A DNA stretch of 64,000 bases from Oenanthe sinensis (GCA_028671895.1 JAPMAC010000231.1:8768001-8832000); one strand, 5' to 3'; shown: positions 12,714 through 25,335, counted from the first letter of the stretch. Made by a program: numbers and translations. The notes: a model not told the origin generated them from the letters alone.

Positions 12714-13497
12714 CTATATCTCATATGGAGTCTTCTGAACCGTTTTAGCAGGAACTCGATTAAGTGTATAAGCAGCCGTCTCCGGGGCGTAGCCCCAGAA
12801 ACTAATTGGAAGATCTGCATGACTCATCATCGATCGTACCATGTCCAACAAAGTACGATTCCTCCTTTCAGAAACTCCATTCCATTGTGGTGTTCCGGGA
12901 GGAGTGAGTTGTGATACAATATCACACTCTTTTAATAAACTCTTAAATTCATGGCTTAAGTATTCACCTCCACGATCAGATCGTAGAGTCTTAATACTTT
13001 CGCCAGTTTTCTTTTCTACTTCAGTTTTGTATTCTTTGAACTTTTCAAAAGAATCGGATTTGTTCTTCATAAGATGCACATATCTACTGAAATTATCAGT
13101 AAACGTGATAAAGTAGTAAAAGCCACCTCTTGTTATAGTACGCATAGGACCACATACATCACTATGTATAAGTTCTAATCGTTCAGTGACCCTTTCACAT
13201 TGTCCAGTAAAAGGAGATTTAGTCATTTTTCCAATGAGACAAGGTTCGCATGCTTCGTATGGTTCAAAGTCAAACTTATCCAAGTATCCATCCTTATGTA
13301 ACTTGGAAATGCGCTTCTCATTTATATGGCCTAAACGACAGTGCTAGAGGTATGTTTGATTTGAGTCATTTATTTAAGACGTTTGTAATTCACATTATAG
13401 ATAGGAGTGTCTAAATCAAGAATATATAAACCGTTAAATAAACGTGCAACCCCATAGGTAACATTATTCAAAGAAAAGGAACAACTATTGTTCTGAA
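12714..13497 (-). pseudogene. copia-A pre-integrase and integrase core
   Basis: Bases 13284-13497 hold a broken pre-integrase zinc region; a Trp codon expected in YLWHCRLGHI is TAG. From 13283 a 189-residue frame gives the integrase core with all three acidic residues visible: HSDVCGPM, RSDRGGEYLS and GVSERRNRTLLDM. The frame ends at VQKTPYEI by a stop before the C-terminal domain. Integrase would join element DNA to the chromosome. Confidence 0.85.
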
Positions 13498-14037
13498 TTA
13501 AAATGCAAAACCTTTCTTGTCTAAACAAGAAACCGAATTAATGTTTCTGCAAATTGCAGGCACGTAAAAACAGTTCTCAAGTTCTAAAATAAGCCCAGTG
13601 GGCAATGATAAATAATAAGTCCCTACAGCTAAAACAGAAACCTTTGCTTCATTGCCAACTCGTAGGTCGACCTCTCCTTTAGCCAAAGTCCTACTCCTTT
13701 GTAGTTCATGTACATTTATACAAATGTGAGAACCACATCCAGTATTCAATACCCATGATGTAGAAGTTGACAAATTGACCTCTATAACATAAATACCTGA
13801 ATCAGAAGCTTGACCAGCCTTCTTCTTCTTCAGATCCTCCAAATAAGCATGACAGTTTCTCTTCCAATGACCTGGTTTACCATAGTAGTGACAATCACCC
13901 TTTGCAACAACACCCTTAGGCTTTAAAGCCTGTTTGGGATTAGCCTTTAGCTTGGGACCAGAAGCAGATCCAATCTTCTTCTTTCCCTTCCATTTGCCTT
14001 TCCTATTAGCCTTACCTTTGTTATCTACCATCAACAT
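13498..14037 (-). pseudogene. copia-A nucleocapsid and protease region
   Basis: A 179-residue minus-strand frame: a Lys-rich basic stretch, one zinc knuckle, then the retropepsin domain. Both key sites are damaged. The knuckle reads CHYYGKPGHWKRNC, with Tyr where the second Cys belongs. The protease active site reads WVLNTGCGSHIC, with Asn in place of the catalytic Asp of DTG. Both changes are single G-to-A steps on the coding strand. The frame closes at DKKGFAF, where the pre-integrase region continues with further stops. Confidence 0.85.
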
Positions 14038-14657
14038 GGCAGCAGGTTCAGCCTTTTCATGTTGGTTTCAGTAGTTCGTAACATGGCCAACAATTCAGTG
14101 GGTGTTTTGTCTATCTCATTCATATTGTAGTTCATAACAAAATGAGTATAGTTGCGGTTCAAAGATTGCAAGATTAAGTCAATCTGAGCTTCCAAACCAA
14201 TCGGGAAACCTAAAGTATCAAGATACTCAATATAACCTATCATCTTCAGAACATGTGGTTCAACAGGTTCACGCTCTCCCTGTTTGCAAGCATGCAGTGC
14301 TTTGCTCGTGTCGAACCTTTCTTGACGAGCTTGTCCCTCAAACATTCTTTGAAGGTGTTCAATCATCTCATAAGCATCCATATGCTCATGTTGTTTTTGA
14401 AGCTCAACACTCATGGTTGCCAGCATGAGACATGCAATATCATTCACATCATCAATATGCATCTGATAAGCATTTTGCTGAACGCGAGTTGCATTCTCAG
14501 CGGGAGGAGCAGGTGAAGGAATTTCAATGACATGGAGCTTACGTTCTTGCCTGAGGACAATCCTCAAATTCCTATACCAATCCAGGAAGGTAGTTCCTGT
14601 CAGCTTGTCCTTCTCAAGGGTTGCTCGTACAGAGAAAGTATTTGTATTGTTTGCCAT
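14031..14657 (-). pseudogene. gag: copia-A gag, N-terminal part
   Basis: A minus-strand frame of 208 residues starting MANNTNTFSVRATLEKDKLTGTTFLDWYRNLRIVLRQE. This is the usual start of copia Gag: a short N-terminus, then the LxGxNFxxWxRxLxIxL motif of the UBN2/retrotran_gag family. The helical middle (ELQKQHEHMDAYEMIEHLQRMF) and the later LGFPIGLEAQIDLILQSLNRNY region are in order. The frame ends at NLLPC by a frameshift; the expected continuation (AEPAAMLMV) is in the next frame at about 14037. Gag would form the virus-like particle in the cytoplasm. Confidence 0.85.
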
Positions 14658-16465
14658 TTAAATATTTATAATGTTTAAAATGCATAAAATAAACATTAGA
14701 TTGTATGAGTTATTTATTATGTTCAAATGATTATGATATATTCATAATATATCTCCCACTATTTTTATCAAATTAATAGCCCTTACTATTAATTTGGAAA
14801 GTATATCCCATAATTCTTTCTAGTGAGCCAAGATCCATATTTCATCATGTCCTAAGTCAACCACTGGAAGTCCTTAAAAATGATTATTTAGGTAGACAAC
14901 AGTTGTCAATTATATCATATATAATTCTTGGATAGTTTGGTGAACAACGATTGATCTTATATATCTAATAGACTTTTAACCAAACTCTATGCTTCTAAGT
15001 TCATAATGGTTGAATATAACCGTTTATTTTCACCTTATTATGACGACTCAGTTAAGTTAGACCCAATGATACAACGGCCGAATATAACCGTTTATATTCG
15101 TTGCATCTCACCACGATAGATAGGAGTCCCCTGCCACTGACAGTCCTTCCCCTAAGCGATCTAGGATTCGATGAGTGTTCATTCATTGGAAAGCATCCGA
15201 GTAAAACTTAATATTTTGTTAAGGGGTTTAGAAAATTTATAATGATCATGATCACATCATAAAGAGATCCTCAATTTTTTCTTGAACCAAATATTTCAAA
15301 TTGACATCTTAAATTGTTCATTTCCCAGTTAGATGGAGGATACTAGTGGTCACACTTAAAACCCATCAGCCTTACGAATACGCATATCCGTTTTTGTCAG
15401 AAAATCCCAGTTATAGATATCAAAAATCAATATTTAATTCCGTGTTTTAAAAATCCATATTTCATAAACACAAGAATCTCATGATCGTTTGTTAATTTTA
15501 AAATCTTGAATCATTACAGATTTTATCTTTCTTAAGCAGACATGGCATGGGTGTCGTATCTAATACATACATCATTCCAACACATACATATCTACAAATG
15601 CATTCATATACATATATGTATTGTGCATAAATTAAACGTGTTTGGTTATGGCCCCATCCTATGTGATATTTCCAAGCTAATGGAATTATCAAGGTCAATC
15701 TATGGTGGTTTCAAATACAACACTATTACATATCTTTATCTTCTTCATTGCTCCATCATCTGGATTGCCTCCTAGCTTCCTTGCTTCCAAGTCTCCATTA
15801 AACAATTACATTGAATAATAAATAAATCTATTCTAATGAAATTACAAGAAGAACTCGAGTTACATTCGAGATTAACAATTACAATGAATAAACGACATGC
15901 AAGTCGTATTTAGAAACCAAAATCATAAAACAAAACCACTATCCTATGGGTCTTTAGGCCATAACCATCCACCATATTATCACATAACACATGTAATATA
16001 TCTCAGATTATATAAACATATCATATAATCATATATAATAAATTTCAAAATTTCAGAGAATCAAATAAATTTCAGAAAATAATAAATCGCCGTTTCGGGG
16101 CCTGTAACGTCGTCAAACGGCTTACAGACGCGAAGCTGATTTAATCAGTATTGCTCAGTGACATGATTCCAGTCAGAAAACACATATCGTTTGCGAAAAT
16201 CGGACACTGGACACAGATTTCAGAAAATTTACTGAAGCCGTTTCAGAATTCGTATCGAATACGATTTCCATAACAAGAACAAACATGTATCATATACATA
16301 CATCAATACACACAATCATCCCATGATTATACAACACATGAATATCATATATTCAAAATCATATAAAACATATATATCAATATATAGTTATGGCATATCA
16401 TATATATGTTTACATACATCGAAAAATTGTTAAACACATAACCAAATCATCCCATTATACACGTA
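14658..16465 (-). other. copia-A untranslated leader
   Basis: About 1.8 kb between the primer site and the gag start with no coding signal on either strand. It includes a short GC-rich inverted repeat near 16090-16140 (GCCGTTTCGGGGCC ... AAACGGCTTACAG). A leader this long normally carries the packaging and dimerisation signals; none can be identified by eye. Confidence 0.5.
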
Positions 16466-16477
16466 GCTCTGATGCCA
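16466..16477 (-). other. primer-binding site, initiator Met tRNA type
   Basis: On the minus strand it reads TGGCATCAGAGC, one base inside the LTR. It differs at one position from the TGGTATCAGAGC form found in the Sirevirus-like elements at 35469 and 56074. Confidence 0.8.
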
Positions 16478-16478
16478 T

Positions 16479-18074
16479 TGAAGGGTTTCGGGCATGAAAA
16501 CACAGCGGAATTAACGTAAAAACAATAAAAAAAATCGAAACCCAATCGCAGGATCCATGTATAACGTTGGATGATTATGGTGAATAAGTTTGTACCTTAA
16601 CAAAGCTTTCGTCTGCTGTTTAATGGAGGTCCAGAAAGATGAATCACAGCAGTCCTTTGTTGCAAAGATTTTGCTCTCTAAAGAAGTCCACACGAACGCT
16701 CGATCGTCCTAAGATCACCGGAGTCGGTACTAGCCGAATTGTTTGTCTCTCTCTCTGTCTTTCTCTAGCCTCTCTTGATGTTGAGCAGCTAGGGTTTTTC
16801 TCTAAAACGAAATTTGATGATTAAACCCTAATACTATACATCATTATGTATATATAGGGGAGAGAGAGATTTTGGGCCTAACCCTAATCCATGTGGTTTC
16901 CAAAACCCATTATGACTTTGGGTTATTATTATTATTATTAAATCTGATTTATAATATAATTAATCAAGTCCCGCTTAATTAATTCAATAATTAAATTCGA
17001 ATAATAATAATACTTATTAAATCCGAATTCTAATATAATTAATCAAGTCCCACTTAATTAATTTAATAATTAAATTCGAATAAACAATAATATATTTAAA
17101 TTCGTAATTTAAATAAACCTCCGTTTTGACGTTCTTTGTGTGTGACCCTTTAGGTTATTATTACGTTGGCAATAATTTTATTATTTAATAATAAAATTAT
17201 AAACAATGAGCGGCATCTAGTAATACATCATTGCTACCCAAGTAACAATAATAATTGGTGATTCAATTAAACCTTTCGTGAATAATGTTCCATGTAATAT
17301 AATCCCTTTAACCTTATATTATAGATCAAACTCGAGGCATGTATAGTGTCATCCTCTTCAACGTTTAATCTCGGTTTCCTTGATCAATGAGTAGACTATT
17401 TAAACAAATCAATATTTGAGCATGGCCATACATTTCATAGTCTCACTCAATCAAGAGGCCAATAATATCACTCCTAGAATTGGAGGGTTAAATCCTATAT
17501 CTATCATTCATATTCCCCGTACGATTCATAGCATACCCAATGTCCACCTTTATCATTTCCCGGTTAAAGGTAACTTTGAGTGTAATCAAAGTATATTAAT
17601 TCTCGTATAGAAATATAATGATTTCAAGTCAGAGGATCATTACATCATTATCACTGTGAGATTTCTTATGACACTTATTAACATGTAGAATCTCACGGCG
17701 GGTCTTTCCAGTGTCATGTATTGATACATACAGTTATGTTCTTGACTCTAGTATCACCATACCTATGACCAATGAGATGTGGTCATCTGTCAACAAACAT
17801 ACTATTCTTATTGCATTATTACTGTCCTTAAATAATAATACTTGACTAGGGAATTTTAGCAATAAAATACTATTCATATAATCTCATTTTTAAGTCACAT
17901 ACTTAAAGATATATATTACGTATTAATATTCCAAGGACATTTATTATTCTTTCAATTTATTACGCAGTAAATAAAGACATAATAAATATTAATTAAATAA
18001 TCACATAAAACATAATCCTTAATTGTTTTCAATAAAACATTAAAAGTATTGTCTCTAGGACACCAATACTAACA
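16479..18074 (-). mobile_element. 5' LTR of copia-A, complete
   Basis: 1596 bases, TG...CA, with the primer site one base inside its left edge. A minus-strand TATA-like run (TATATATA, 16849-16856) precedes a CT-rich segment in the transcription direction and is the likely LTR promoter. It shares the GAGCGGCATCTAGTAATACATC block with the other three LTRs of this superfamily in the window. Confidence 0.85.
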
Positions 18075-18743
18075 GTATCGTGCTTTGTGTCGTGCAAGCC
18101 ATTGTAAGATTATGGGTAGCACTTGATTTGTTCTATACAAACCCCTATAAGTTTTGATGACTACATATTCTGGAGAACCGAAATGTAGGACATCTTGTAA
18201 GTGTAAGATTATCTCTCATTTTTGTAAGTAAGTTCACTTTTGATCTATTTGATATTATTATTTGTAAGTGGTAAGAGTATGTGTATTTATGATTTAAGAG
18301 TACGTAAGTTAATATTGTAAGATACTTATCATGTCTTTTTACTTTTTCTGTTATTTGTTTATATTGTGAGTTAAGTATGATCAGTATCTTTTGTTTCTTT
18401 CGATTTGTTTCAGTATTCTTTATTCAGATATTCTTTTTATTCATATTATCAGCGTGTCTAACCATTGTATTCTTTGCATAATTTTATATATGTATATGAG
18501 TGTTTCGCTCACTGCCGGTCTATGTTTTTTGATTTCCCCTGACAGATATTCATTATTAGGTGGGATACATTTTGGGAAGAGTACAAGTTGCTGTCATTGA
18601 GGAGTTGTAAAGTTTATATTTAGATTTGAATTTGTATAGTTGAGTTATATTTTTTATTTTTGGATTGTAAGTTGTTGGACATGGAGAAGTTGTAAGTTTT
18701 TATTGGATTTTTGAAATTTTTTATTTAAGTGAATAATTCAGGA

Positions 18744-19260
18744 GTAAACCCACACTTGATTCTAAACCATCATTTTCACTCTTGATCATACTTTCATAGC
18801 TGTTAATGAAAATCATCATGCTTTTATTTCTAATGACTTAGACCATGATAAAAAAATTTAAGTAATCAATCTTCTTAAACAACTTAAGCGTCTAATTGGT
18901 CTATGGATGATTTTAATGCTATTAGTTTTATCTTGTCGCACGATCATATTTTTCTAGTGGATGATGTTGTTCTTGAGATTGTATTTCAACAGTGTGCTTA
19001 CTCTACAATAAAGGAATTTTTCACTTGATGTGGTGTTAGTTAGTAAGTTATTTTTTATTGTCTCTCATAGTCAAGTATAGATATGTTGGAGTAACTATCT
19101 GTATGCGTTTGTGTCTGTGTTTGTTTGTGTGTTATAGGTAATTTTATATCTCCGCCATTTCTTTATCAGGTATTCTCGTCCTTTTACTTTGTCATTTCTC
19201 TGTTATTTGCATACATTGAGGACAATGTATGATTTAGGTGTAGGGGAAGGTTTTAGTGTT
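18744..19260 (+). pseudogene. Athila-like RT start and 3' non-coding remnant
   Basis: Near 18830-18970 a broken forward frame reads NDLDHDKKI, VINLLKQLKRLIG and MDDFNAISFILSHDHIFL. This resembles the N-terminal RT region of Athila/Tat elements (LLKxxKxAIGWSxxDIKGIS...CTHxIxL). It then loses coding character. Bases 19207-19245 read TACATTGAGGACAATGTATGATTTAGGTGTAGGGG, the sequence found before the 3' end of Athila-type elements. This is the right half of the element whose left half ends at 1921. Confidence 0.55.
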
Positions 19261-19986
19261 ATTAAAAAAAATCCAAAAATCTAAAAAAAAATTCAAAAAA
19301 TAGAAAATCCGGAAAAATAGAGAAATTTTAGCTAAGTTTTTCACTCTTTTACTTTGATGATAGTTGGTGTTAACAGTTTTTTTAAATTAATATATTTGTA
19401 ATGCATTAAGATAATTTGAACATAGTTGAGTAAGGTTTTCTTCATGATACTTGTGTCGAATAAATTTCTGCTTAAAAGTCCAAGTGTCACTTATTGCACA
19501 AGGTCTTTGTTGAAAAGATTGTTTAGGGAAGTTTTCTATACCTGAGAGAGAGCCCACGTGTTAAAATAATGTCGAATCAATTTTTTGCGAAAAAAGAGAG
19601 AAAAAAAGTGTGATTAAACTACTTCAATACCCAAAATTCCTCACAAATAAATATAAATTAAATTTGAGATGATGGGTAAAAGTAGATTGATTAGTCTTGT
19701 TTTGTGGCATTTATTATTCGAGTTATTAAGTCCGTAAGGGTATTTCAAAACCTAGTGCCCTAAAGCCAACTAGTTTGGGAGTCATTGGCCTAAAACTCCC
19801 TATATGGGTAACATAGAAAGCCTAAGAAAACGAACATTTTATAGTCAATTAGAGAAAAATGCGGAAAAGGAAAATAAAAGAAAAGAGAAACAAAATGCGA
19901 ATTTTGGCTAGATACTTGTTTTGATAGAGATTGGGTCAGTTCAATATTGGTTTAAAAAGAGGAAATGTACTTATTCAATTGATTCT
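19261..19986 (+). other. Athila-like tail, no gene seen
   Basis: AT-rich sequence with A-rich runs (19262-19320). No open frame or motif stands out. It is most easily read as the untranslated end of the Athila-like element, because the solo LTR that follows is inserted into it and the sequence continues on the other side. Confidence 0.4.
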
Positions 19987-21509
19987 TGATAAGTAGATAT
20001 TTATTAGTAGTTTATCCCAATATTTTTAGTTAATTTTGTATGAAATTGGATTTTATTTATGTGCTTTAATATATTATTGCAGGATACAAGAAAGTATTGG
20101 ACTGAAGCTCGAAGGGGAAGATTTGGGCTTAATTCATATAAAATTCAGATTTTTGGGCATCTTTTACAGTATTCATTGTTTGGAAACTAATTAGAGTTCT
20201 ATAAATCCATTTTAGGCCTGTAAACTGTCATTGGAATATTTAGAAGAAGACCTTTATTTCTATCATGGGCAAAAAATTTAAATCTGCTCTCATCTGCTTA
20301 GAATAGCCCAGTAACAGAAGCCTACGAATTTCTTAATTAGAATTATATTCTATTTAGGATTGTTTTTTTGTATTATCAATAATTTATTAAAAGACATTTT
20401 TAAATAGATTTATAGAGATATTATTAAGTGAAAAAAAGAGGGGGATAGAACATGGGAGAAAAGAGTGATACACACGAGGAAGACCTAGACGCAAGAACAA
20501 GGAAGAAGATTCAAGGGAGAATAATAATTCTAGAGCTTTATCTTCTTTTCTTCACTTTTCTTTATTGTAAACTTGTTATCATGTCTTCTTTCTTGTATTC
20601 TTTACTCTCTTTTGTGATGTTGAACTAAATCTCTTTCTAGGCCTTTAATGGATTCTTATGTTTATATATAAGTTTTATTCTCAATTCTCTACTTTCATGG
20701 TCATATTAATTGCCTATAGTAATTTAATCTTAATTCTTTTTTAGGATTGATCAAACTTGTAATTGAATTGGTTGTTTAGGTTTATTTAAAAGAGTAGCCT
20801 AAATTGAGACTCAATTACTATAACTTGAGATTAGCATACTTGTTAATTTGTGTTTAGGATAGCAATATACCTAAATACCTTAGGTAGTCAAATTAAGGTT
20901 GTGTGTTAATGCTACTCATGGATTTAAATTCTACATAGGGATATGAGAGTTAATCTTATGAGTTAGAGTCACTTGAGATTCGAAAATTCCTTTTGAATAG
21001 ATAATTACCTTCGACTGGCAATTCTGACATGAAATAGAGGTTGTAGAGATGCTTGTAAAACTCAAGATGAAGTTAAAGACCTAGATATTTAATTCACTTG
21101 TTTATTCGTAAGTTGGTGCATTTATTTTATATTTTAGGATTATTTTATAGTATAATTTTAGTCATATTTTTTTTAAACTTGAATTGAGAGAACGGTAGTG
21201 TTTGATTATTAACAGCAGACTGGCAATTAGACCATAAAAATAGAGATAAGGGAAGAAACTCGTTGATTAACAAAAGATGAAGTTAAAGCTCTAGTTTCCA
21301 TTGTCTTGAAATTTATCTATTGAACATTGTATTATTTTAATTGTTTAGTGATAATTTAGTTAGCACTTACATTGATTTATATTCGACTTGTATTGAGAGA
21401 AATATAGTTATTGGTATTTAACAGCTTAAATTAGTCCTCGTGAGAACGAATTTTATATACTACTTGTTGTGATACGTGCACTTACGTATAGGTTGCAAAA
21501 CCATTAACA
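19987..21509 (+). mobile_element. solo LTR with TSD ATTCT
   Basis: It begins TGATAAGTAGATATTTATTAG and ends AAAACCATTAACA. It is flanked by a perfect ATTCT duplication at 19982-19986 and 21510-21514. The right end holds CCTCGTGAGAACGAATTTTATATACTACTTG, a pattern common near the 3' end of plant Ty3/gypsy LTRs. Two related internal blocks (about 21000-21075 and 21210-21290) share GACTGGCAATT-like and AAGATGAAGTTAAAG sequence. There is no primer site or coding remnant, so the element was reduced to one LTR. Confidence 0.8.
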
Positions 21510-21514
21510 ATTCT

Positions 21515-23370
21515 TCAGAGACCAATTTTCACGACACACCTTGGGTGTTTTTACAAACGTTTGAGTCGATATAAGTGGATTTTAGATACCTACATCTTGT
21601 TTATTATTAGAAGAGTCTTTAATGCATGTATTTTTCTAAAAATTTCTTTTGTTGAACATTATTGTTACTTGAGTTAGATACTTACTAGAATATTTCACAG
21701 ATTTTTTGGGTATATCTTCTACAAACCCTTAGGAGACAACACTTATCTAGTAGAGATCGTCTACGAGTTTAAATTGGTTGTTACACCTAAAAGTAACTGT
21801 GAGTCGTACGATAGTGGCTAAGTTTTTGTATAGTATTTTTCCTTTCGATTTTTCTTGAAGACTATAAAATATCGGTATGGGGTATTTGATGGGTCCATAT
21901 TTAATACAGTTTTAATATGAGGAAGGATGTGGAAATTATTTGGAGGCAAAACAATTAAAAAAAATCGAATGCTTATTGGAAAAGAAAAAAGAATAGAAGG
22001 AAAGATTTATAATTCAATTTGTAATCGATATAGAAGACCTACATTATTTTCCCTATATATATGGGGCTCTTCTCTTCTATTTCACAACTTTAACTTTAAC
22101 TTTAGAATTCATAAATAAGAGTACGAGTAGAGAAATTTTATTTTCTTGCTCTTTCAATACAAACAAGTTTTTCTATTCAAACAATTTTTCCGTTATTCGC
22201 AATTTTCGCATGTCTTATATTTGTTGCTTCGTTTTCTTCTATAATCATGTCTAGCTAATTCTCTTTCCCTAGGATGAAGATGAAGTTAGTTATTTATTTT
22301 TAATATTTTCAAGCCTGTTCATATTTATTAGTTCTCATAATTATTTTTTGTGCTTAATTATTTAATTAACAAAGTGATTTTGATATATTATTGTTATCGA
22401 ATTTATTTTTCGTAGCCTATGCTTGCTCCATGAAGTTTTGATGGGTTATTGTTAGATAAAAAGTTTCATAGTATATGTTTCTCTCATTAATTGATATTTA
22501 TTTTTTTTATGAAAGAAAATTGATTTTTAGGGTAAGTTGTATATTAATTGTGATTGATTGATGGATTGAGATTTCTAGGTTTTAAATATTTATTTGATCT
22601 TATTTACTTATTATGTTAAACAAATTTCATCTCAATATTATTTGGCTAGTGTGCCTAATTTATTTGTTAGGGTTTGGAAGTTTAATTTCATAATATCTGA
22701 GATCGATATGTGATTGCTATAATTAAACATTATGCGCCTGTAGTATTTTTACCCAACATGCACTATAAATCTGATATGCCATCAGGGATTTTCTACATCT
22801 ACAAGTTACAAGTCTTTAAACAATTCCGATGAGCACACCTTTTCACACTTCGGTATAAATGTATAATATCAACAGATTAGGTAATTATGTATGAAGCATG
22901 AATTGGTAATAACGACCCATTTATGGTAACAATTTACTTCTTTCCATCATTCCAAGCATGATGTATATATAGTAGGGGCAATTTGAAACTTTCCTTAGAA
23001 AATAATCTTCTTTATTTTCAATAAGATATTATCCACTCCACAGGCCACAACAAATGAGTAATTGATATGTTCTATACTTCTGTTTCGTTTTCAGATTCTA
23101 TATTTAAATTAATATAAGACTTTTACATTGAGGAATTTAAAGTAGCTGTAAAGATTTCATGATTCTCTCATATCAAGTAAAAATAAGCTAGTTCCTTGCT
23201 GACAATTCAATTTGAACCTTTAAAACCAAGTTCAAAGATTTCCTTCAAGATTGTAAAAACTAGAGAACATTATGCTATATTTGTTTTGAGATGTTGTAAT
23301 TTTTGTCATTATTCAGTGCTCTAATAAGCTTCAACGTACTTTTGGAGAAATACAGTTAGCTTAAGGATCC
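21515..23370. other. unassigned AT-rich sequence
   Basis: No convincing gene. A TATA-like run (CCCTATATATATGGGGC, about 22049-22065) follows a segment starting TGATGGGTCCATATTTAA at 21887, so part may be another LTR. I found no matching ends or duplication. If the RIN4-like gene ends at 23371, the right part of this segment would include its 3' untranslated region. Confidence 0.35.
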
Positions 23371-23406
23371 TCATTCCTTAGGCTTCCCTGTAAAGGCACC
23401 CTGCAT
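23371..23406 (-). CDS. candidate last exon of the RIN4-like gene
   Basis: On the minus strand the acceptor-like ATAATTTACAG is followed by a phase-0 frame of 11 codons (MQGAFTGKPKE) and TGA. The phase fits exon 3. The Cys-rich or acylated tail usual in this family is absent, so this may be chance. Reading exon 3 without splicing would instead end at 25255 as VSTLF...CETSCRA. Confidence 0.25.
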   Translation of the reverse strand: MQGAFTGKPKE

Positions 23407-23595
23407 CTGTAAATTATATCGTACGTGGTACAAAACATCGTGAAAAGAATCCAAAGAACTTTTTCTGTAAAAAAAATGAAAACAAAGACATATGATTATA
23501 TTAGATCAACTTCATCGATGGGATTAACGCAACACTTTCTAGAAAATGAATATTAATCTTTTCACCATTTGTCATGCATGTTTGACGGTGTCCAT

Positions 23596-25050
23596 TGTTA
23601 ATCTGATGTATTTTGATGATATATAACAACATGCTGATTTGCTATGTGCTATTGTGACAACTTACTATGTTACCATTTTTACTCTATACAGCTTACCATT
23701 ATATGATTGACTCACTTGATATATCATATATATATATGAGTTTGCTATGTATAAGTATATTCTCAGGTAACTTGGTTGTGTATGTGGAAAGACAGAGTTT
23801 CAGGAAAGTGGTTGTAACAGCCTGCTAAGATCAGTCGCAGAAACATAACAGGAAGCTGACACTGTTCCGCCCAGAAGCTATTCAAAAATAATTTCTATCA
23901 TGGATATTCCTTGAAGATGCTTGAAGATATCAAAAATTGGTTAGGATTTAAATCTGTAAGGACTCTATTATATAATATATAGTTTATATAATTAATAGAG
24001 CTCAAAAAGGTTTTTCAAATACCTTCTTTATTTACTCAGATTTGATTTTCCTTACCATATATTTTCAAAACAGATTTATATCAATCTTTTCCATATCAAA
24101 ATCTTTCTATAACAACTCAAATTCATTTTGATATTTTTCTAGCCGTTGGAAATTGATATTACCTTTCAAAATTAATATGTTAAAAGATTTAAACTATTTT
24201 GAATTTCAAAATTCAAATCTTCTAATTACCTAGTTGTTGAAGAATATTTTTTATGCAAATCAAATATCTTATTATTGCATAATATTTTCACAACCGTTGT
24301 ATGCTTCTTATATATATTCACTTGCAATATTTGTTGTAAGTAACCAATCGAAATACAACGTCAAAAGTTTTGAGGCTGAATATACATGTTTTCTCTCTTC
24401 TCTCTCAAAACACTTTGACTTTATAAACTCTGAGCTTTATTGTTATATACACGTATATTATGTGCAAGAGTTTATAGTTTAGGTTGTAACACTTTATTCT
24501 TGTAAACAAAGTTGTATTATTAGTTGTTGAAGTAGTGGCAAGTGATCTAGGTGATCGGGAATATATTACTCTGGGAAACTCTTTGTATTAGAGAACAAGT
24601 TGTTCGGGAACTAAGGAATTCAAAGGAGTCGGTTGATCAAGGAATTCGGAGTTCAAGATGAACAAGTTTGTTAGAGAATCTTGGAGTTCAAGAGGGCTGA
24701 TTATTCAAGGGGAAACATAGTATTTCAGCAAGCCGTTTTCAGTAACTACGTTAAAGGGAGATATATTATTGTATCGTGTAATTGGTATTTTTATTGATCA
24801 ATAATATATTCTCTTACCGGATTGGTAAGGAACCAGGACGTAGACCATTAGTGGATATGGGTCGAACCTGACTAAAATCAATTGTATTTTTTATTATTTT
24901 CAGTATTTACATTCTGCACTACATCATAACAACAAACTATTATATTCTGTAATCTGTAATGTAAACTGTTTTGTGTATAACAGTCGATACAAGTTGGTAA
25001 AAATTAAAATTAGTCTTATTTTCCTTCTAATTTCACCCCTATAGGTGTGC
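23596..25050 (+). mobile_element. probable solo LTR, same family as 31.15-33.56 kb
   Basis: It starts TGTTAATCTGATGTATTTTGATGATATATAACAACATG, like the TGTTAGG...TTTTGATGATAACAA start of the Sirevirus-like LTR at 54.9 kb. Bases 24730-24880 match, inverted, the sequence on both sides of the pogo transposon at 31.2-33.5 kb. I could not confirm the ends with a target duplication. It lies on the 3' side of exon 3 of the minus-strand RIN4-like gene. Confidence 0.5.
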
Positions 25051-25335
25051 ATTCACATTCTTCTAATTTTTCTTGTTTATGTGTTCAACAGATCTCTATG
25101 ACAACTTATGCTTATAGATATATGGTTTAGGACAAAAATACCACTACTCAAATAATGCACATTGTTGATTTACGTTACTTATCCAAGACACTGCTGTTTA
25201 TCATCAGTATTTAGGACGCAGACTCTTCGACTTATTCCAAGACTTGTTTGTTATTCATGCTCTACATGACGTCTCACATACAATGTATAATTGCACAAAA
25301 GATTTTGAATTTCGAAAAGAAAAGAGGGTACTTAC

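Larger units (their letters stand above)
9707..18074 (-). mobile_element. minus-strand Ty1/copia retrotransposon (copia-A)
   Basis: The whole element is bounded by TGAAGGG on the left and ACTAACA on the right, with a perfect five-base duplication GTATC (9702-9706 and 18075-18079). In its own direction (right to left) it has a 5' LTR, Met-tRNA primer site, 1.8 kb leader, gag, protease, integrase, RT-RNase H and 3' LTR, the copia order. By eye the two LTRs differ by about 4% over their first 260 bases. The body carries catalytic substitutions, stops, an RT deletion of about 0.24 kb, and a deletion over the purine tract and LTR edge. It cannot be autonomous. Confidence 0.9.
8456..18743 (+). mobile_element. 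LTR 3 of the tandem array, interrupted by copia
   Basis: It begins TGTAATATCCC at 8456 and continues to 9706, then resumes at 18080 and stops at ATAATTCAGGA near 18741, a few bases short of the full LTR end. Without the copia element and its duplicated GTATC it is about 1.9 kb. The right boundary abuts Athila RT sequence. I found no target duplication for the array as a whole (left end ATTTA, right end GTAAA). Confidence 0.7.

Noticed and set aside
12051..14516. Plus-strand open frames across the copia-A gag-pol region
   Set aside because: The minus strand carries recognisable gag, protease, integrase and RT motifs; the plus frames are their complements.
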